Source: Allolobophora icterica (Eukaryota > Annelida > Clitellata > Crassiclitellata > Lumbricidae). From it: DNA of 64,000 bases. Under the pieces are notes generated by a model that did no database searches, had not been told where the DNA came from, and was given only the letters and a program-made list of their open reading frames with translations. Where the stretch lies: NCBI GenBank assembly GCA_963556255.1, contig OY744607.1, forward strand, positions 6,355,239 through 6,419,238, in the 5' to 3' direction. A program made the position numbers and the translations under genes. This document shows, in pieces, positions 1 through 11,300 of this stretch. How positions within the stretch are numbered: position 1 is the stretch's first letter; each line of letters opens with the position of its first letter.

Positions 1-922
1 TCATGTTACGTCCTCGCTTCTTCTCTACACTGGAAAGGGCGATACGAAAGTTTCTTCCAATTCGAAGCGATAAATTAATAACAGTTTAGCATTACGATTG
101 AAGATATATTTACAAATCGACAATCTCTAGTATTCGGTTGAATATCATGCCTTTCACTTTGTTCGCCTCTATAAATGTTCCCGTTCACACCGATAACCGG
201 TCTTATACCCCAGTCCATTCATGATACTCGTCTTCACTTTATTAGTTTCTATTGTCTGCTGGTAGGAACTGGTTATGCCTGTAGGTCTATATATGCCTAT
301 ACCAGTCCAAATAGACCCTTAGTCTTATAGTCTTATACCCCAGCCTATTCATGATACTCCACTTCAAACGGAATAGTTTCACCTGTTCATTCTTATGCCA
401 ATAGGACGGTCGGCCGGGTATTCACGTCAGTTCTCGCATGAGGGGTGGTCTTAGCCGTGACCTGGCAATAGAGTTGCCTGTTCTGCCCAGAAATTGTGAC
501 TCTGAAAATGAGTCAGCGAGTCAAATTCGAGTCCAGGGTTCGAGTCCGAGTCCAAGTCGTGACAATCCGAGTCCGAGTCCGCAGAAAATCGGTCTCGAGT
601 CGGACTCGAGTCCTTGGCCGGACTCGAGTACTAAATCACTGTTAACTGCCACGCCTCTTCTCTATATATCCGTTTCTCCTTTTCGATTCTTCTAACTTCA
701 AACACAAACTTTCAATCGCAGAAGTGTTGTCAAATATGCATATATATATTTTGGTCATAGGTCTATATTCAGCTGAATTCTACATATAAAATTTGGCCGA
801 ATATATGGAGAATATATACACATGCATGGTCCATGTATATAAAAATATCTAGGCCCCTACATACATTATACGTATGCCTTCCAGTAACCTTTACCTCTAT
901 ACTATACTATACTATACTATAC
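1..922. other. Non-coding flank with local duplications
   Basis: No gene is seen. Two imperfect copies of a segment containing CTTATACCCCAG and TTCATGATACT lie at about 200-260 and 325-380. At 525-630 many GAGTCC/GGACTC hexamers in both orientations make a palindrome-rich patch. (CTATA)n starts near 898. Confidence 0.6.
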
Positions 923-930
923 TATACTAT

Positions 931-3552
931 CATAGGGGCCGACTTTTAGTAAAAGGTACTGGGGCAAGAATTCCATTCCCAAGATCCCGTGATCGGATGT
1001 GATACCATCGCCTATCTTGCCCTGTCTTCCCCCTCTCCGAGTTCCTCCTTTCCTCAAGCCCTTTCAACTGGGAAGAGACTAATTGTAATGCCATGCAACA
1101 ATCATAAAGACAAGCACACAGCAACCGGTCTCTTGTTGTGGTACTTCTAAGCGTGAACACTTCACAACAAACTTATCCATCGTAATGACAAGAGTAAGTC
1201 ATTATTAGTAACCTTTATGGCTGTAACAATAAATAACTCTGTTTTGAAAGATTTTTTAACAACCAGTGGCGTCACAACCTAGCCGGGGCCCTTGGACATT
1301 CTAAGCTTGGGGGCCCTTACCCAGTAAAAAGTTAAAGTACTGAGATAGCTATTTAAAACTGCAATTAGGTTATAAAAAGTATTGAACGTTATCATCAATG
1401 ATCCATAGTTCAAGTCACATTAATAGTTCAAGACAAAACAAGATTACAAGAAAAATGTATTGGTCAATTTGGCCTGTCGCTAATAGACTAGTTACATGCT
1501 ACATGCATAGCTATAATAGTGTATACACGAACACTGCAGATATAAAAATTACATAATGAATGAAGAATTATGAAGAGAGTACTTCATCATGCACGTGCAG
1601 TACAATAGTCAATAGGTTAGTAGGTTATGGTACCCTACTGAATAGTTCAAGTGAGATAAATAATTGAAGTTAAATTGTCTTGAATTATAAAATAAAAATG
1701 AAATGTTTCACGTAGTGAAGCAGATCACCTATGTACTACTTAGAAAAGTAAATAAACCAACTGCTATGCGAAATTTTGAAGTTCCTTCCCATCAGCTGAG
1801 TCTTAGTTTCTCTGGTTCAGGGGAGCTTTAGCCGGCGATTAGAAATTTAGTTAAAAGTCGTTTTTGTTTAAAAGTAAACGAATAACTGCATTCTGAACAA
1901 CAGGAACTAATCCGTTCGCTCTCTTCCTCCAACCCTCCGTTCGCTCTCTTCCTCCAACCCTCCGTTCCCTCTCTTCTTCCAACCCTCCTTTCGCTCTCTT
2001 CCTCCAACCCTCCGTTCCCTCTCTTTCTCCAACCCTCCTTTCGCTCTCTTCCTCCAACCCTCCGTTCGCTCTCTTCCTCCAACCCTCCGTTCCCTCTCTT
2101 TCTCCAACCCTCCTTTCGCTCTCTTCCTCCAACCCTCCGTTCGCTCTCTTCCTCCAACCCTCCGTTCGCTCTCTTCCTCCAATCCTCCGCTCGCTCTCTT
2201 CCTCCAACCCTCCTTTCGCTCTCTTCCTCCAACCCTCCTTTCGCTCTCTTCCTCCAACCCTCCTTTCGCTCTCTTCCTCCAACCCTCCGTTCGCTCTCTT
2301 CCTCCAACCCTCCGTTCCCTCTCTTTCTCCAACCCTCCTTTCGCTCTCTTCCTCCAACCCTCCGTTCGCTCTCTTCCTCCAACCCTCCGTTCCCTCTCTT
2401 TCTCCAACCCTCCTTTCGCTCTCTTCCTCCAACCCTTCGTTCGCTCTCTTCCTCCAACCCTCCGCTCGCTCTCTTCCTTCAACCCTCCGTTCGCTCTATT
2501 CCTCCAACCCTCCGTTCGCGCTCTTCCTCCAACCCTCCGCTCGCTCTCTTCCTTCAACCCTCCGTTCGCTCTCTTCCTCCAACCCTCCGTTCTCTCTTCC
2601 TCCAACCCTCCTTTCGTTCTCTTCCTCCAACCCTCCGTTCGCTCTCTTCTCCAACCCTCCGTTCCCTCTCTTTCTCCAACCCTCCTTTCGCTCTCTTCCT
2701 CCAACCCTCCGTTCGCTGTCTTCCTCCAACCCTCCGTTCCCTCTCTTTCTCCAACCCTCCTTTCGCTCTCTTCCTCCAACCCTCCGTTCGCTCTCTTCCT
2801 CCAACCCTCCGCTCGCTCTCTTCCTCCAACCCTCCGTTCGCGCTCTTCCTCCAACCCTCCGCTCGCTCTCTTCCTTCAACCCTCCGTTCGCTCTCTTCCT
2901 CCAACCCTCCTATCGCTCTCTTCCTCCAACCCTCCGTTCGCTCTCTTCCTCCAACCCTCCGTTTCCTCTCTTCCTCCAACCCTCCGTTCCCTCTCTTCCT
3001 CCAACCCTCCTTTCGCTCTCTTCCTCCAACCCTCCGTTCGCTCTCTTCCTCCAACCCTCCGTTCCCTCTCTTTCTCCAACCCTCCGTTCGCTTTCTTCCT
3101 CCAACCCTCCGTTCTCTCTTCCTCCAACCCTCCTTTCGCTCTTCCTCCAACCCTCCTTTCGCTCCTTTCCTCCAACCCTCCGCTCTCTTCCTCCAACCCT
3201 CCGTTCACTCTCTTCCTCCAACCCTCCGTTCTCTCTTCCTCCAACCCTCCTTTCGCTCTCTTCCTCCAACCCTCCGTTCGCTCTCTTCCTCCAACCCTCC
3301 GTTCCCTCTCTTTCTCCAACCCTCCTTTCGCTCTCTTCCTCCAACCCTCCGTTCGCTCTCTTCCTCCAACCCTCCGTTCCCTCTCTTTCTCCAACCCTCC
3401 TTTCGCTCTCTTCCTCCAACCCTCCGTTCGCTCTCTTCTTCCAACCCTCCTTTCGCTAAAAATGTACTGGGGCGAAAATATACTCTCGCCCCCGAAACTT
3501 GGTGAGTACTGGTGCAAACGTCCCTGTTGCCCCTGTGGAGTCGGCGCCTATG
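931..3552. mobile_element. 2.6 kb inverted-repeat element inserted in a (CTATA)n tract
   Basis: Ends CATAGGGGCCGACT and AGTCGGCGCCTATG are inverted repeats with one mismatch in 14. The 8-bp TATACTAT lies on both sides (923-930 and 3553-3560), though the site is itself repetitive. The inside has no transposase and is dominated by a 25-bp minisatellite. A lone CAGTGGCGTCAC end at 1264 hints at a further nested fragment. Confidence 0.65.
1915..3459. repeat. 25-bp minisatellite, about 60 copies
   Basis: Tandem unit CTCTCTTCCTCCAACCCTCC plus TTTCG or GTTCG, about 1.5 kb. Because 25 is not a multiple of 3 and the unit has no stop in several frames, it yields long overlapping minus-strand open frames that are not genes. 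Variants (Ttcg/Gttcg/Gttcc) occur in higher-order blocks of three units. Confidence 0.95.
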
Positions 3553-3697
3553 TATACTATACTATACTATACTATACTATACTATACTATCTATAAGTCT
3601 ATGGGTGTTGTGATAAAGTGCATGACTGAACTCAAGTTTAGTACATACAGCAGACGGAGATGGCTTTGAGGTCTTTGAGATTTCATTGGCTATCACA

Positions 3698-4188
3698 CAT
3701 ACCCCTAAGCCGCCGCCGTTAGCCGCCTAGCCGAAGAAATTTCTGCAAGCCGATAAACCGCCGGAAATTTTGCGGCTTAGCCGAAAAACCGCCGGGAGTT
3801 ATTTCACGGCTAGCCGCCGGAAAAAGTTGGCTAGAACATGCGCATAGTTGTCATTATAAAGTTTCCACATGATGTCCGTTTGTTTCTTAACATAATTATT
3901 TGAATTTATTTCTAAAATTATTTTGAGACTGAGTGAATATTGCCCACCTTTCGATTTAAAAGTAGTCCCTAGTGTATATTGTATTACTGTGTTAATGATT
4001 GATGCACTTATAGTCGATAAAGGTAGTTTACGCGCTTAAAGAGCATAAACTACCCTTTTCGGCTAGCCGTAAAAAATTTACGGCTAGCCGAAAAAGGTAG
4101 TTTACGCTCTTTTACGGCTAGCCGAAAAACCAGCCGTAAATTTGCTCAAGCCAGCCGTAAACCAGAAAAATTACGGCTTAGGGGTATA
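3698..4188. mobile_element. 491-bp hAT-like MITE
   Basis: Ends CATACCCCTAAGCCG and CGGCTTAGGGGTATA are inverted with one mismatch; the target duplication CTATCACA is at 3690-3697 and 4189-4196. Subterminal copies of CGGCTAGCCGAAA/GTAAA in both orientations suggest transposase binding sites. No coding capacity. Confidence 0.85.
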
Positions 4189-4196
4189 CTATCACA

Positions 4197-4467
4197 CAGT
4201 GGTGTCACTAGGGCTGGTGTCACCCAGTGCGGTAACTCATGGTGTCACCCTCATTCAAGTTAAAGGTTCAAAAAAGTAAATTAGCATAGAGTTTCAGAAA
4301 AGAGGAATTCGTCTCGCAAAAAAGTGATGACATTTTTTAGGAAATCGTGTCGCAAAAAGGATTTCGTCTCGTCTTGCAAAAATTTCATCATTTTGTCGTG
4401 ACACTTTGTGTCACCCACTCTTAGGGTGTCACCCGGTGCGGTCCGCACCTCCCTCGTGACGCCACTG
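4197..4467. mobile_element. 271-bp hAT-like MITE, CAGTGGYGTCAC family
   Basis: Left end CAGTGGTGTCACTAGGG, right end reading CAGTGGCGTCACGAGGG on the other strand. Target duplication CTATCACA at 4189-4196 (shared with the neighbour) and 4468-4475. Internal repeated module AGGAATTCGTCTC with GTGATGAC. A sister copy lies at 41854-42135. Confidence 0.88.
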
Positions 4468-4556
4468 CTATCACACCATATGTGTCCCATCTAATGCCCA
4501 TATAAATAGCCTACTGGCAGGGTTCCATGGCTGCCTTCCAGGTTAGCTCAAGGAAC

Positions 4557-4841
4557 CATGGGCGGCTATCCCGGGGGGGGGTGGAGGGGACAAGACCCCC
4601 ACTCTAAAAGACACACCATATATTTGTCCCCCCCCCCCAATTTTGAAGAAACACCAAAAAAGCCAGCAAATTTTATCGTGTGTGAGCCCCAAAAAAATTT
4701 TTAGGATGAATTTTATCGTGCGTGAGCGCAAACAAAAATTTGTTACCTCTTTTTTGACCAGTTCAGGTCAAAACTCTTTTTTCGACCAGATCATTTCTGA
4801 AGTGTCCCCCCCCCACCTGTCAAGCAAGATCGCCGCCACTG
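4557..4841. mobile_element. 285-bp hAT-like MITE
   Basis: Target duplication CAAGGAAC at 4549-4556 and 4842-4849. Ends CATGGGCGGCTATC and, inverted, CAGTGGCGGCGATC. Contains poly-C/poly-G tracts next to the ends, a feature shared with several elements here. Confidence 0.75.
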
Positions 4842-4953
4842 CAAGGAACTACCCTATCTGTTGCGGCTCTCATATGACGAGGCCCTGAAAAGGAATTCGC
4901 TAATACATACAGTGCTTCTTTAATTGACTGAAGAACTGGTGTTCTCGTTTCAG

Positions 4954-5114
4954 TGCTGCCGACGTTTCAGCGCTACTGTCACTCAACGGGCGAGATCGAA
5001 GACTACAGCGAGGAAGATTATGTCCAAGGCAGAAGCCAACACGTCTACCTCTACTACAAGTGTCGCTACGAAATCCCGGACACCAACACCCAGGTCGTCA
5101 CCGTCATCAGCTGA
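4954..5114 (+). CDS. Putative terminal exon of an unknown protein, 5' part outside the window or lost
   Basis: A strong acceptor (TTCTCGTTTCAG) precedes 53 codons in phase 2, ending at TGA 5112-5114. The peptide reads LPTFQRYCHSTGEIEDYSEE, then VYLYYKCRYEIPDT and a beta-strand-like VVTVIS end. Codon use and the alternation of Tyr and charged residues look coding. I do not recognise the family and found no upstream exon in 1-4950, which is repeat-filled; if real, the rest of the gene is outside the window. Confidence 0.4.
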
Positions 5115-5603
5115 GTGGTTGGATTCTTTCACCAGTAATCGATATTCAATTCAGAAGAGATGGGAAAACTGAAACAGTCGCCATTTTGATTGCACATGGC
5201 CGCCATTTTGAGCGTGCAAGGCCGCCATTTTTAGCCGAATGCAAGACGTCAACGAATGGGTCAGTCATATAGCGATACCAACGGCGGCAGACTGAGTATT
5301 CGCGAAACCTTGATTGATTAATTACTGTTCGATAGCAGACAGCTTTGAATTTCATGCCAAAAATATTTTAGACATGCCGTTCCGTTTTGACCAGCGATTC
5401 AAATACGGCAGATCTGGTTGTATTTATGACGCACGATCCAGACGCATTTGTATGCAAGGACTGTTGCATTCCACGAACCATTAACTTCACGATTAACTAT
5501 GTCTTGTGTTCACAGTTTATGGATCTGTAAATCCTGCTTCGTCTGTAGTTTATTTGACAGCGCCATGACAAATTGTCAACCTTTTGTCCTTTCACAGAAA
5601 TAT

Positions 5604-5735
5604 GCTATTTTTAGATACAGCCTAGCCAGGAAAAATGCTATTTTTAGATATAGCCTAGCCACGGAAAATGCTATTTTTAGATATAGCCTAGCCACAGAAA
5701 ATGCTATTTTTAGATACCAATCCAGCAATAGAACC
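5604..5735 (+). repeat. 33-bp tandem repeat, four copies
   Basis: GCTATTTTTAGATA recurs at 5604, 5637, 5670 and 5703, exactly 33 bp apart, followed by TAGCCTAGCCA. The multiple-of-three period leaves a frame open but the start and context do not look genic. Confidence 0.9.
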
Positions 5736-6975
5736 CATAATTTCTTTCGTCATAATTATACACGAGTATATTCTCAGTACTTTTATTACACCTATTTCTA
5801 ATATACAAATTGTTGCATATTATGCTGGTCATTTTATCTATTACTGTTAGTTTGGCTTGACGCCAGTTGAATGTAATACACTGTTGTACAGAGCATGTTT
5901 GGTAAGTAAGCATGCAATAAAGACTGCCATCCAGCCGCTCAGTCCACCTGATCGGCAGGACTTGTCCTGAAGAGACTCTGTCAATGCTAATTTTCAACAT
6001 ACATTTGGCATGCCTTGTAAGTATGCATGTTGTATCTTTAACAGAACCTGTTTCAGGTATGACTGCACCTGAGTTCTCGTAACGGCTGTTAAGAGCAGAT
6101 TGTGATGACCTGTTGACCCCCACCTCGGACCATCAGGACAGCTGGTAGACCCTCGGTCAGAACCTCGATATATTCCATGTCTATTGCGAACGTCAAGAAA
6201 CCTATTAATCACATGTACTGGAACTCCCTTCCGTCATACAGGCTACCTAGAAAAGTCATGTTAAGTGCCATATTGCTTAAACACGCAGATCAGCTGCTAA
6301 GGTCACAGTAAGGTAGGTTTCGTCGAGGACGAGATAGTAAGTTTGGACAGAGTATTAGGGTAAGAATTCTTGAAGAGGCGAGACTTCAATTTAAGTAGGT
6401 CTGTGGAGTGACAAGTAGAGGAGCCTGAAGACGGTGGGTCAGTGACGGTATTGGAGGTGAAACTGAGAATATGCAGAATTCAGAGGAATTTTGTTCCAGA
6501 ATTGAGGTGCAGTGTGCGAAATGGATCGGTTGGAGAATCTGAGGCGAGCAGTGACTGGGGAATGGGAGACTTTTTGCTACAGAGGTCATATCCTAAAGCT
6601 GAATTAAATTTGGGATCCATGTAACTGACAGAGTTACATTGGAAGGGCAAAAATTCTTCAGTGCAAGAGCTGTAGACTGGGGGAATACTTAGAAAGGATG
6701 GGGTATTAAGCATTCTGGATTAAACTGCAGTGGTTCAACACAGAATTGCTTGTCTTCAAAACCACTTAAACACCCCCCCATTATGTTCTATTAATTCAGG
6801 CCATGACGAAGTATGTCACAAAGTGGTTTCGGTCACAAGAACAGAAGTAGTTTACAATGCAACATATTCCACATAAACCTTTATATAGCACTTTTTTGGC
6901 TGTGCTTGACAGCCAAACTGATGTTGGACCCTGCTAAACACAAGGACAAACCCAATCGCTAATACAAATAAGTAA

Positions 6976-7245
6976 CATTGACGCCCTTAAGAATCATTGG
7001 GGAACAGAAATAGTAGAAAGAGTTTCAACGAACGATGGCAAGGATACAGTTCTCTTCTCCGGATTCGTGTTTCGGAGGTCCAGGAAGATTCACAATCACA
7101 AGACGAGCTTCCTGCGACCTCTCACGAATTGTCTGGTTCAGGCGGACTGCAGTGTGCATTCGTTTCATACAACGTTCGTCTCTAGAAATTCAGCCATGCC
7201 ACCACATACATCATTTTTGGGTATCATCACCAACGATTTCTTATA
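6976..7245 (+). pseudogene. Possible relic of a FLYWCH-type zinc-finger (MULE-like) gene
   Basis: One plus frame stays open for about 90 codons and holds NHWGTEIVERVSTNDG, TVLFSGFVFRRSRK, TSFLRPLTNC. The pattern of aromatic-G-x-x-F-R-R-x-R-K, then an aromatic and Cys, recalls the FLYWCH fold often attached to Mutator-like transposases. The Trp-Arg-Cys core is not intact. A second frame over the same bases is also open, so the call is weak. Confidence 0.2.
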
Positions 7246-8109
7246 ATCATCATAACTGCAGTCATTATTATCTACACCATAACATCACTATTCAGCCAGT
7301 GCATTTGCAAGTGGTTTATTAAAGAACATACTTACTTACTTACTTACTTACTGTACTATTAATGCCATTTTCTTTTGGTAACAACAACGAGGTTGCACGA
7401 CTGTTTAGAATCAACAGCATACTGGATTATCAGAAATGAGGTCAGGGATTCAAATTCTGGTCAGTACAGGAGGATACTTCCAAGATTTCAGTTCCATTAA
7501 TGCGCTTTTATAGGAGTACATTGACAGTACACTGTTGGTGGGAAGATCAAGTGGCTAGGGAGAGGACTGACTTGCCACTCATCCTCACATGCTGAGTCTA
7601 AGAAAATGAAGTCACTGACACTCATACTCACAGCTACCCCTCTGTGCTGACCAAAATAACTGTTCTCTCGACTTCACAACTGTTGTCATAGAGTCCTTCA
7701 AAAACTAATGGCAAAGGGAATGATAATACAACAATGATGGCAAGGACAATGCCTCTTTCCTTAGTTTCCGTCTTTGGCAAAGAACAACTTAGCACAACTA
7801 CCGTACTGATACGAATTAGTGTTTTAGTAGTTGGGGGTTGGGGTTTAACCCCTAACTTTTCTTCTTACCCCCTCAGTTTAGCAACTGAATACATGTTGGG
7901 TGTCAGCAAACTAAAATATCTCGCGAGTTGTCCGTTGTTTCATGTGCAACATATCAACATTAGATTTTGACCTGCATTCCCGTACTTTGGTATTACCAGG
8001 GTAGCTGTACCATTTATGACCCCAAGCTCTTGTTTTATAACTAAAACACTGATATAAATGAAAAACTAAAGCTCAGAGCTAATTAATCATTAACGGCGTT
8101 TGAAAAAAT

Positions 8110-8337
8110 TCAAAATCCACTGAACACTTTGGTGAAGTTCTGTGATATTTCCTGCATCAGTTGTCTGCCAGCCTGTGCCGAAAACGTGTAGTGATTATCT
8201 TTTGGAGGCTTCTTCAGTGTCTGATACCTAACCAGTTCAACACCACTGGATCCCGGCTCTGGACTGAACGACAGTGATTTAGCTACTAGCATGCTATCCA
8301 TGGAAGACTGGTGTGCAAAGTCTACGATCAGCTGCGG
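8110..8337 (-). CDS. kcc (SLC12A4-7-like): KCC exon 21: divergent, apparently short C-terminus
   Basis: An in-phase exon with acceptor TAATAATTTTGCAG, 75 codons and a TGA stop at 8112-8110. It begins [12 protein letters not shown] and ends [11 protein letters not shown] loose alignment places [14 protein letters not shown] over the vertebrate HTAVKLNEVIVTRS, so a Ser would sit at the second WNK-pathway site (Thr1007 of KCC2). The conserved last block of KCCs (MPGPP to VRGGG and ITIYS, about 40 residues) does not follow, and I did not find it in the next 3 kb by eye. It may be lost, spliced from a missed exon, or this may be an alternative end. Confidence 0.7.
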   Translation of the reverse strand, partial: PQLIVDFAHQSSMDSMLVAKSLSFSPEPGSSGVELVRYQTLKKPPKDNHYTFSAQAGRQLMQEISQNFTKVFSGF

Positions 8338-11300
8338 CTGCAAAATTATTAAATTTACAGTTCAATTATAACTACAATGCGATTCTAATAAAAATTCAAA
8401 TTCATCCTTAACAAATTCAACCTTAATTCAACACTACGTTGGTAAAATTCCTCTAGGCGCGAGGATGCTGGTTTGAATATCGATTTTGGCTCAAGAGACT
8501 TGAATCTCAGCTAGCATGGTCCGTAAATGGGACCTTAAATAACGTGACATCTATTCAAACAGGAAGTGCTGGTGAAGGATCTCAGGTGATAAATTCACTG
8601 AGAAATGAGCAGGGTCAAGGCCATATGGTCACTATAGAAACACATGTACTCTGACATTTACAGCAAAATTTCTAAATGACATGAAAGAGACATACTTTGC
8701 AAGTTCTACCTGGTGAAGCCCGTATGTGCAGACACCTTGATGGGCTGCAGCATAAGACTGGTATTCGGTTACATTTTATTAAACAGACTAGTCAATTTCC
8801 TAATTTAATTGACTTTTCAAAAATGTCTTCTCTTGATTCCCCTACAGGTTATGCTATGTTATATTATGTCAGACTGATCTTCTGGATGTTGACCTGAACT
8901 GATTTTTAGGATGTTGACTCGGATTGATCTTCTGGATGTTGACCTGAACTGATTTTCGGGATATTGACCTGATTATGATTTGGTTCTAGTGCGCCATCGG
9001 TTGATGCCTTGTGAAGTTTTATAGAAGTTTTAAGGTCTAACATAAGCATGCTAATTGATGTTATATGATATTATGTAAACCCTCCATATGACGTACAGCA
9101 ACCCCTGCCACTGAACAACCCCACTTACTGCAGTCATCTTGTCTGCTTTCCTCTGCTGAATTTCCTTCAGCATCTTCATCCTCTGTTCCATCATCATTGT
9201 TCGCTCGTAAGTGTATGCGCTGATGTCTCTGTCCGGCTGCAGCAACAGAAATACTGACTAAGATAACAATGAAGCTTATTTTTAATGCTGCTTTGCTTTA
9301 CAGTATTCCAAATGTTCTAAATTTCTAAATATTCTAATGTTCTATATGTTCTAATGTCCTAAATGTTCTAAAGCAGAGTTACTTGTGCGTTCAATGCAAC
9401 CGACTGCATCATTTATTTCACTTTCTCATTTAAAGCTCTTTGTATGCAAATAAAGTCAGCAATATGAATCTGAGGCTTGGAATACTGCTACAAGGAGCAG
9501 AATACTGATAAAAATGTACATGTACCTCACGATAATGATGATAAAGTACTGATACTTCATCATGTCCTTCATGATAAATCAAAATACAGTACAGCTGTAA
9601 TTTGATAATTAAGAAGCTTATAATTAAGAACCTTAAGAAGCTCAGAAGTGCCCACTGAAGCCAGACAAAAACAGTAAGAGTAATATTAAGTAGACCGAAG
9701 AGGTAGGTTTTCAGTTTGGATTGAAAGATGGTCTCTCGGAAGGAGAATTGCGAACACGAAACGATAGAAGTACTTCACAATAAAATAGACACTACGTGGA
9801 AATTGATTTTATAATACAGTAGGACAACATACTACTTCTGTTAAACATGCGTATTCTAATTCCAAGCAGTTGTAAGTCATTCCATTTGCAGTCATTTGAA
9901 TAGCCACATACAGGTTACGTGAAAAGTGTCATCGATTACCATTTCAACAACCTCGACTTCGGCCTTCAGTCGGAGCTGATAAACGAAGGACTTCAAATCC
10001 TGTAGCATCTGACTAGTATTGTCTTCCAGTTCTAAAACAATACAGAAAACAATACATTTAGCTGTAGTTCTTCGAGTCACCAATTTTCATGGTATGGCTT
10101 CACAGATCAAATTATTATTATTATTATTATTGTGGTTTAATATTTTATCATTATTATTACAAATTGATTTGTAAAGCACCATGCAAATTTTTTTAATCCA
10201 CTGCAAATTAGTTTAAGCAGCTCTGCTAATAAGATCAAACAAACAGATGAGTTTTCAAGAACCTTCGAAAGTCCTCCAGCGATATCTCAGGATCCCGAAA
10301 TACAGCAGGTAGAGCATTCCCATACAAGTCAACTTAAGTTGCCTTAAAAGATCTGTACTTATGGCTGCATGTCTATTTTCAACATGCAAATAAAACGAAA
10401 AATGTGGATTAAAAGCCCAAGTTATCCGCTTTATCAACAGCGGTTATTGCCGGGTTTACATTATCATTTACACTGGATGGCAAATGCCTATAACCTGTTA
10501 TAGCAAACGGACTCAGATCTTCATTTGGCATTTCTGGACAACCTCTCTAACATGACACAGCACTTGTGAGCAATTTGAAGATTAAAATTACGCTTATAAC
10601 AACTCAACAACCTTAAACTCACACATAGATCAGCGACTACGGATTGTTGTCACGTGAACTCAATACCCAAAATGTTCCAGCACTGCTGCTGCATGGTGAA
10701 TAAGCCAGCGTTCGTGAATAAGCTGGTGCCCCGTGCTTAGCTTTCAAGTGGCACTTTAGAAATTTTGAGTTTATACAAATAGGTGCAATCTTTTATAAAG
10801 TAACTAGTCTAGTGCCTAATCTACTCACCAATATAGAAAATGTTTCACATTACATTAATATACATTACATTGAACAAGTTGATCAACATACATTACACTG
10901 AACAAGTCGATCTGCCTTTGCGACTGGGTTGCATGACATATAGCAACAATTGCGACATGTGTCATTCTTGACTCGGGATCAGTAAAACACGTTGATGCAT
11001 GATGATGACAGTGACAAATAGATGATACTCACGTGCGACTGTGAATATCCTCATCTTGCAGCTTCGCCAGACTTTGTTCCGTGTCAGCAGGTAAGGGAGT
11101 AGCATCAGAAGACCACCTTCATCTGACCAGCAAATGATTACGGAACAAAACACTCACTCACTCACTCGCTCGCTCACTCACTCATTCACTCACTCACACA
11201 CACTCACTCATTCTCACTCACTCGCTCACTCACTCAATCTCATTCACTCGCTCACTCACTCACTCACTCACTCACTCACAATGCACTCAGAGACCTAAAA

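Larger units (their letters stand above)
5115..8109. other. Intergenic region downstream of the KCC gene
   Basis: No gene with confidence. It holds three AAAATGGCGGC-type motifs (5179-5232), a 33-bp tandem repeat (5604-5735), a (CTTA)n tract at 7325-7352, SINE-tail sequence at 7515-7640, and a possible zinc-finger relic at 6976-7245. No clear polyadenylation signal for KCC was picked out. Confidence 0.6.

Noticed and set aside
1828..3517. Long overlapping minus-strand open frames rich in Glu, Arg and Gly
   Set aside because: They are translations of the 25-bp minisatellite; three frames are open at once and there is no splice or start context.
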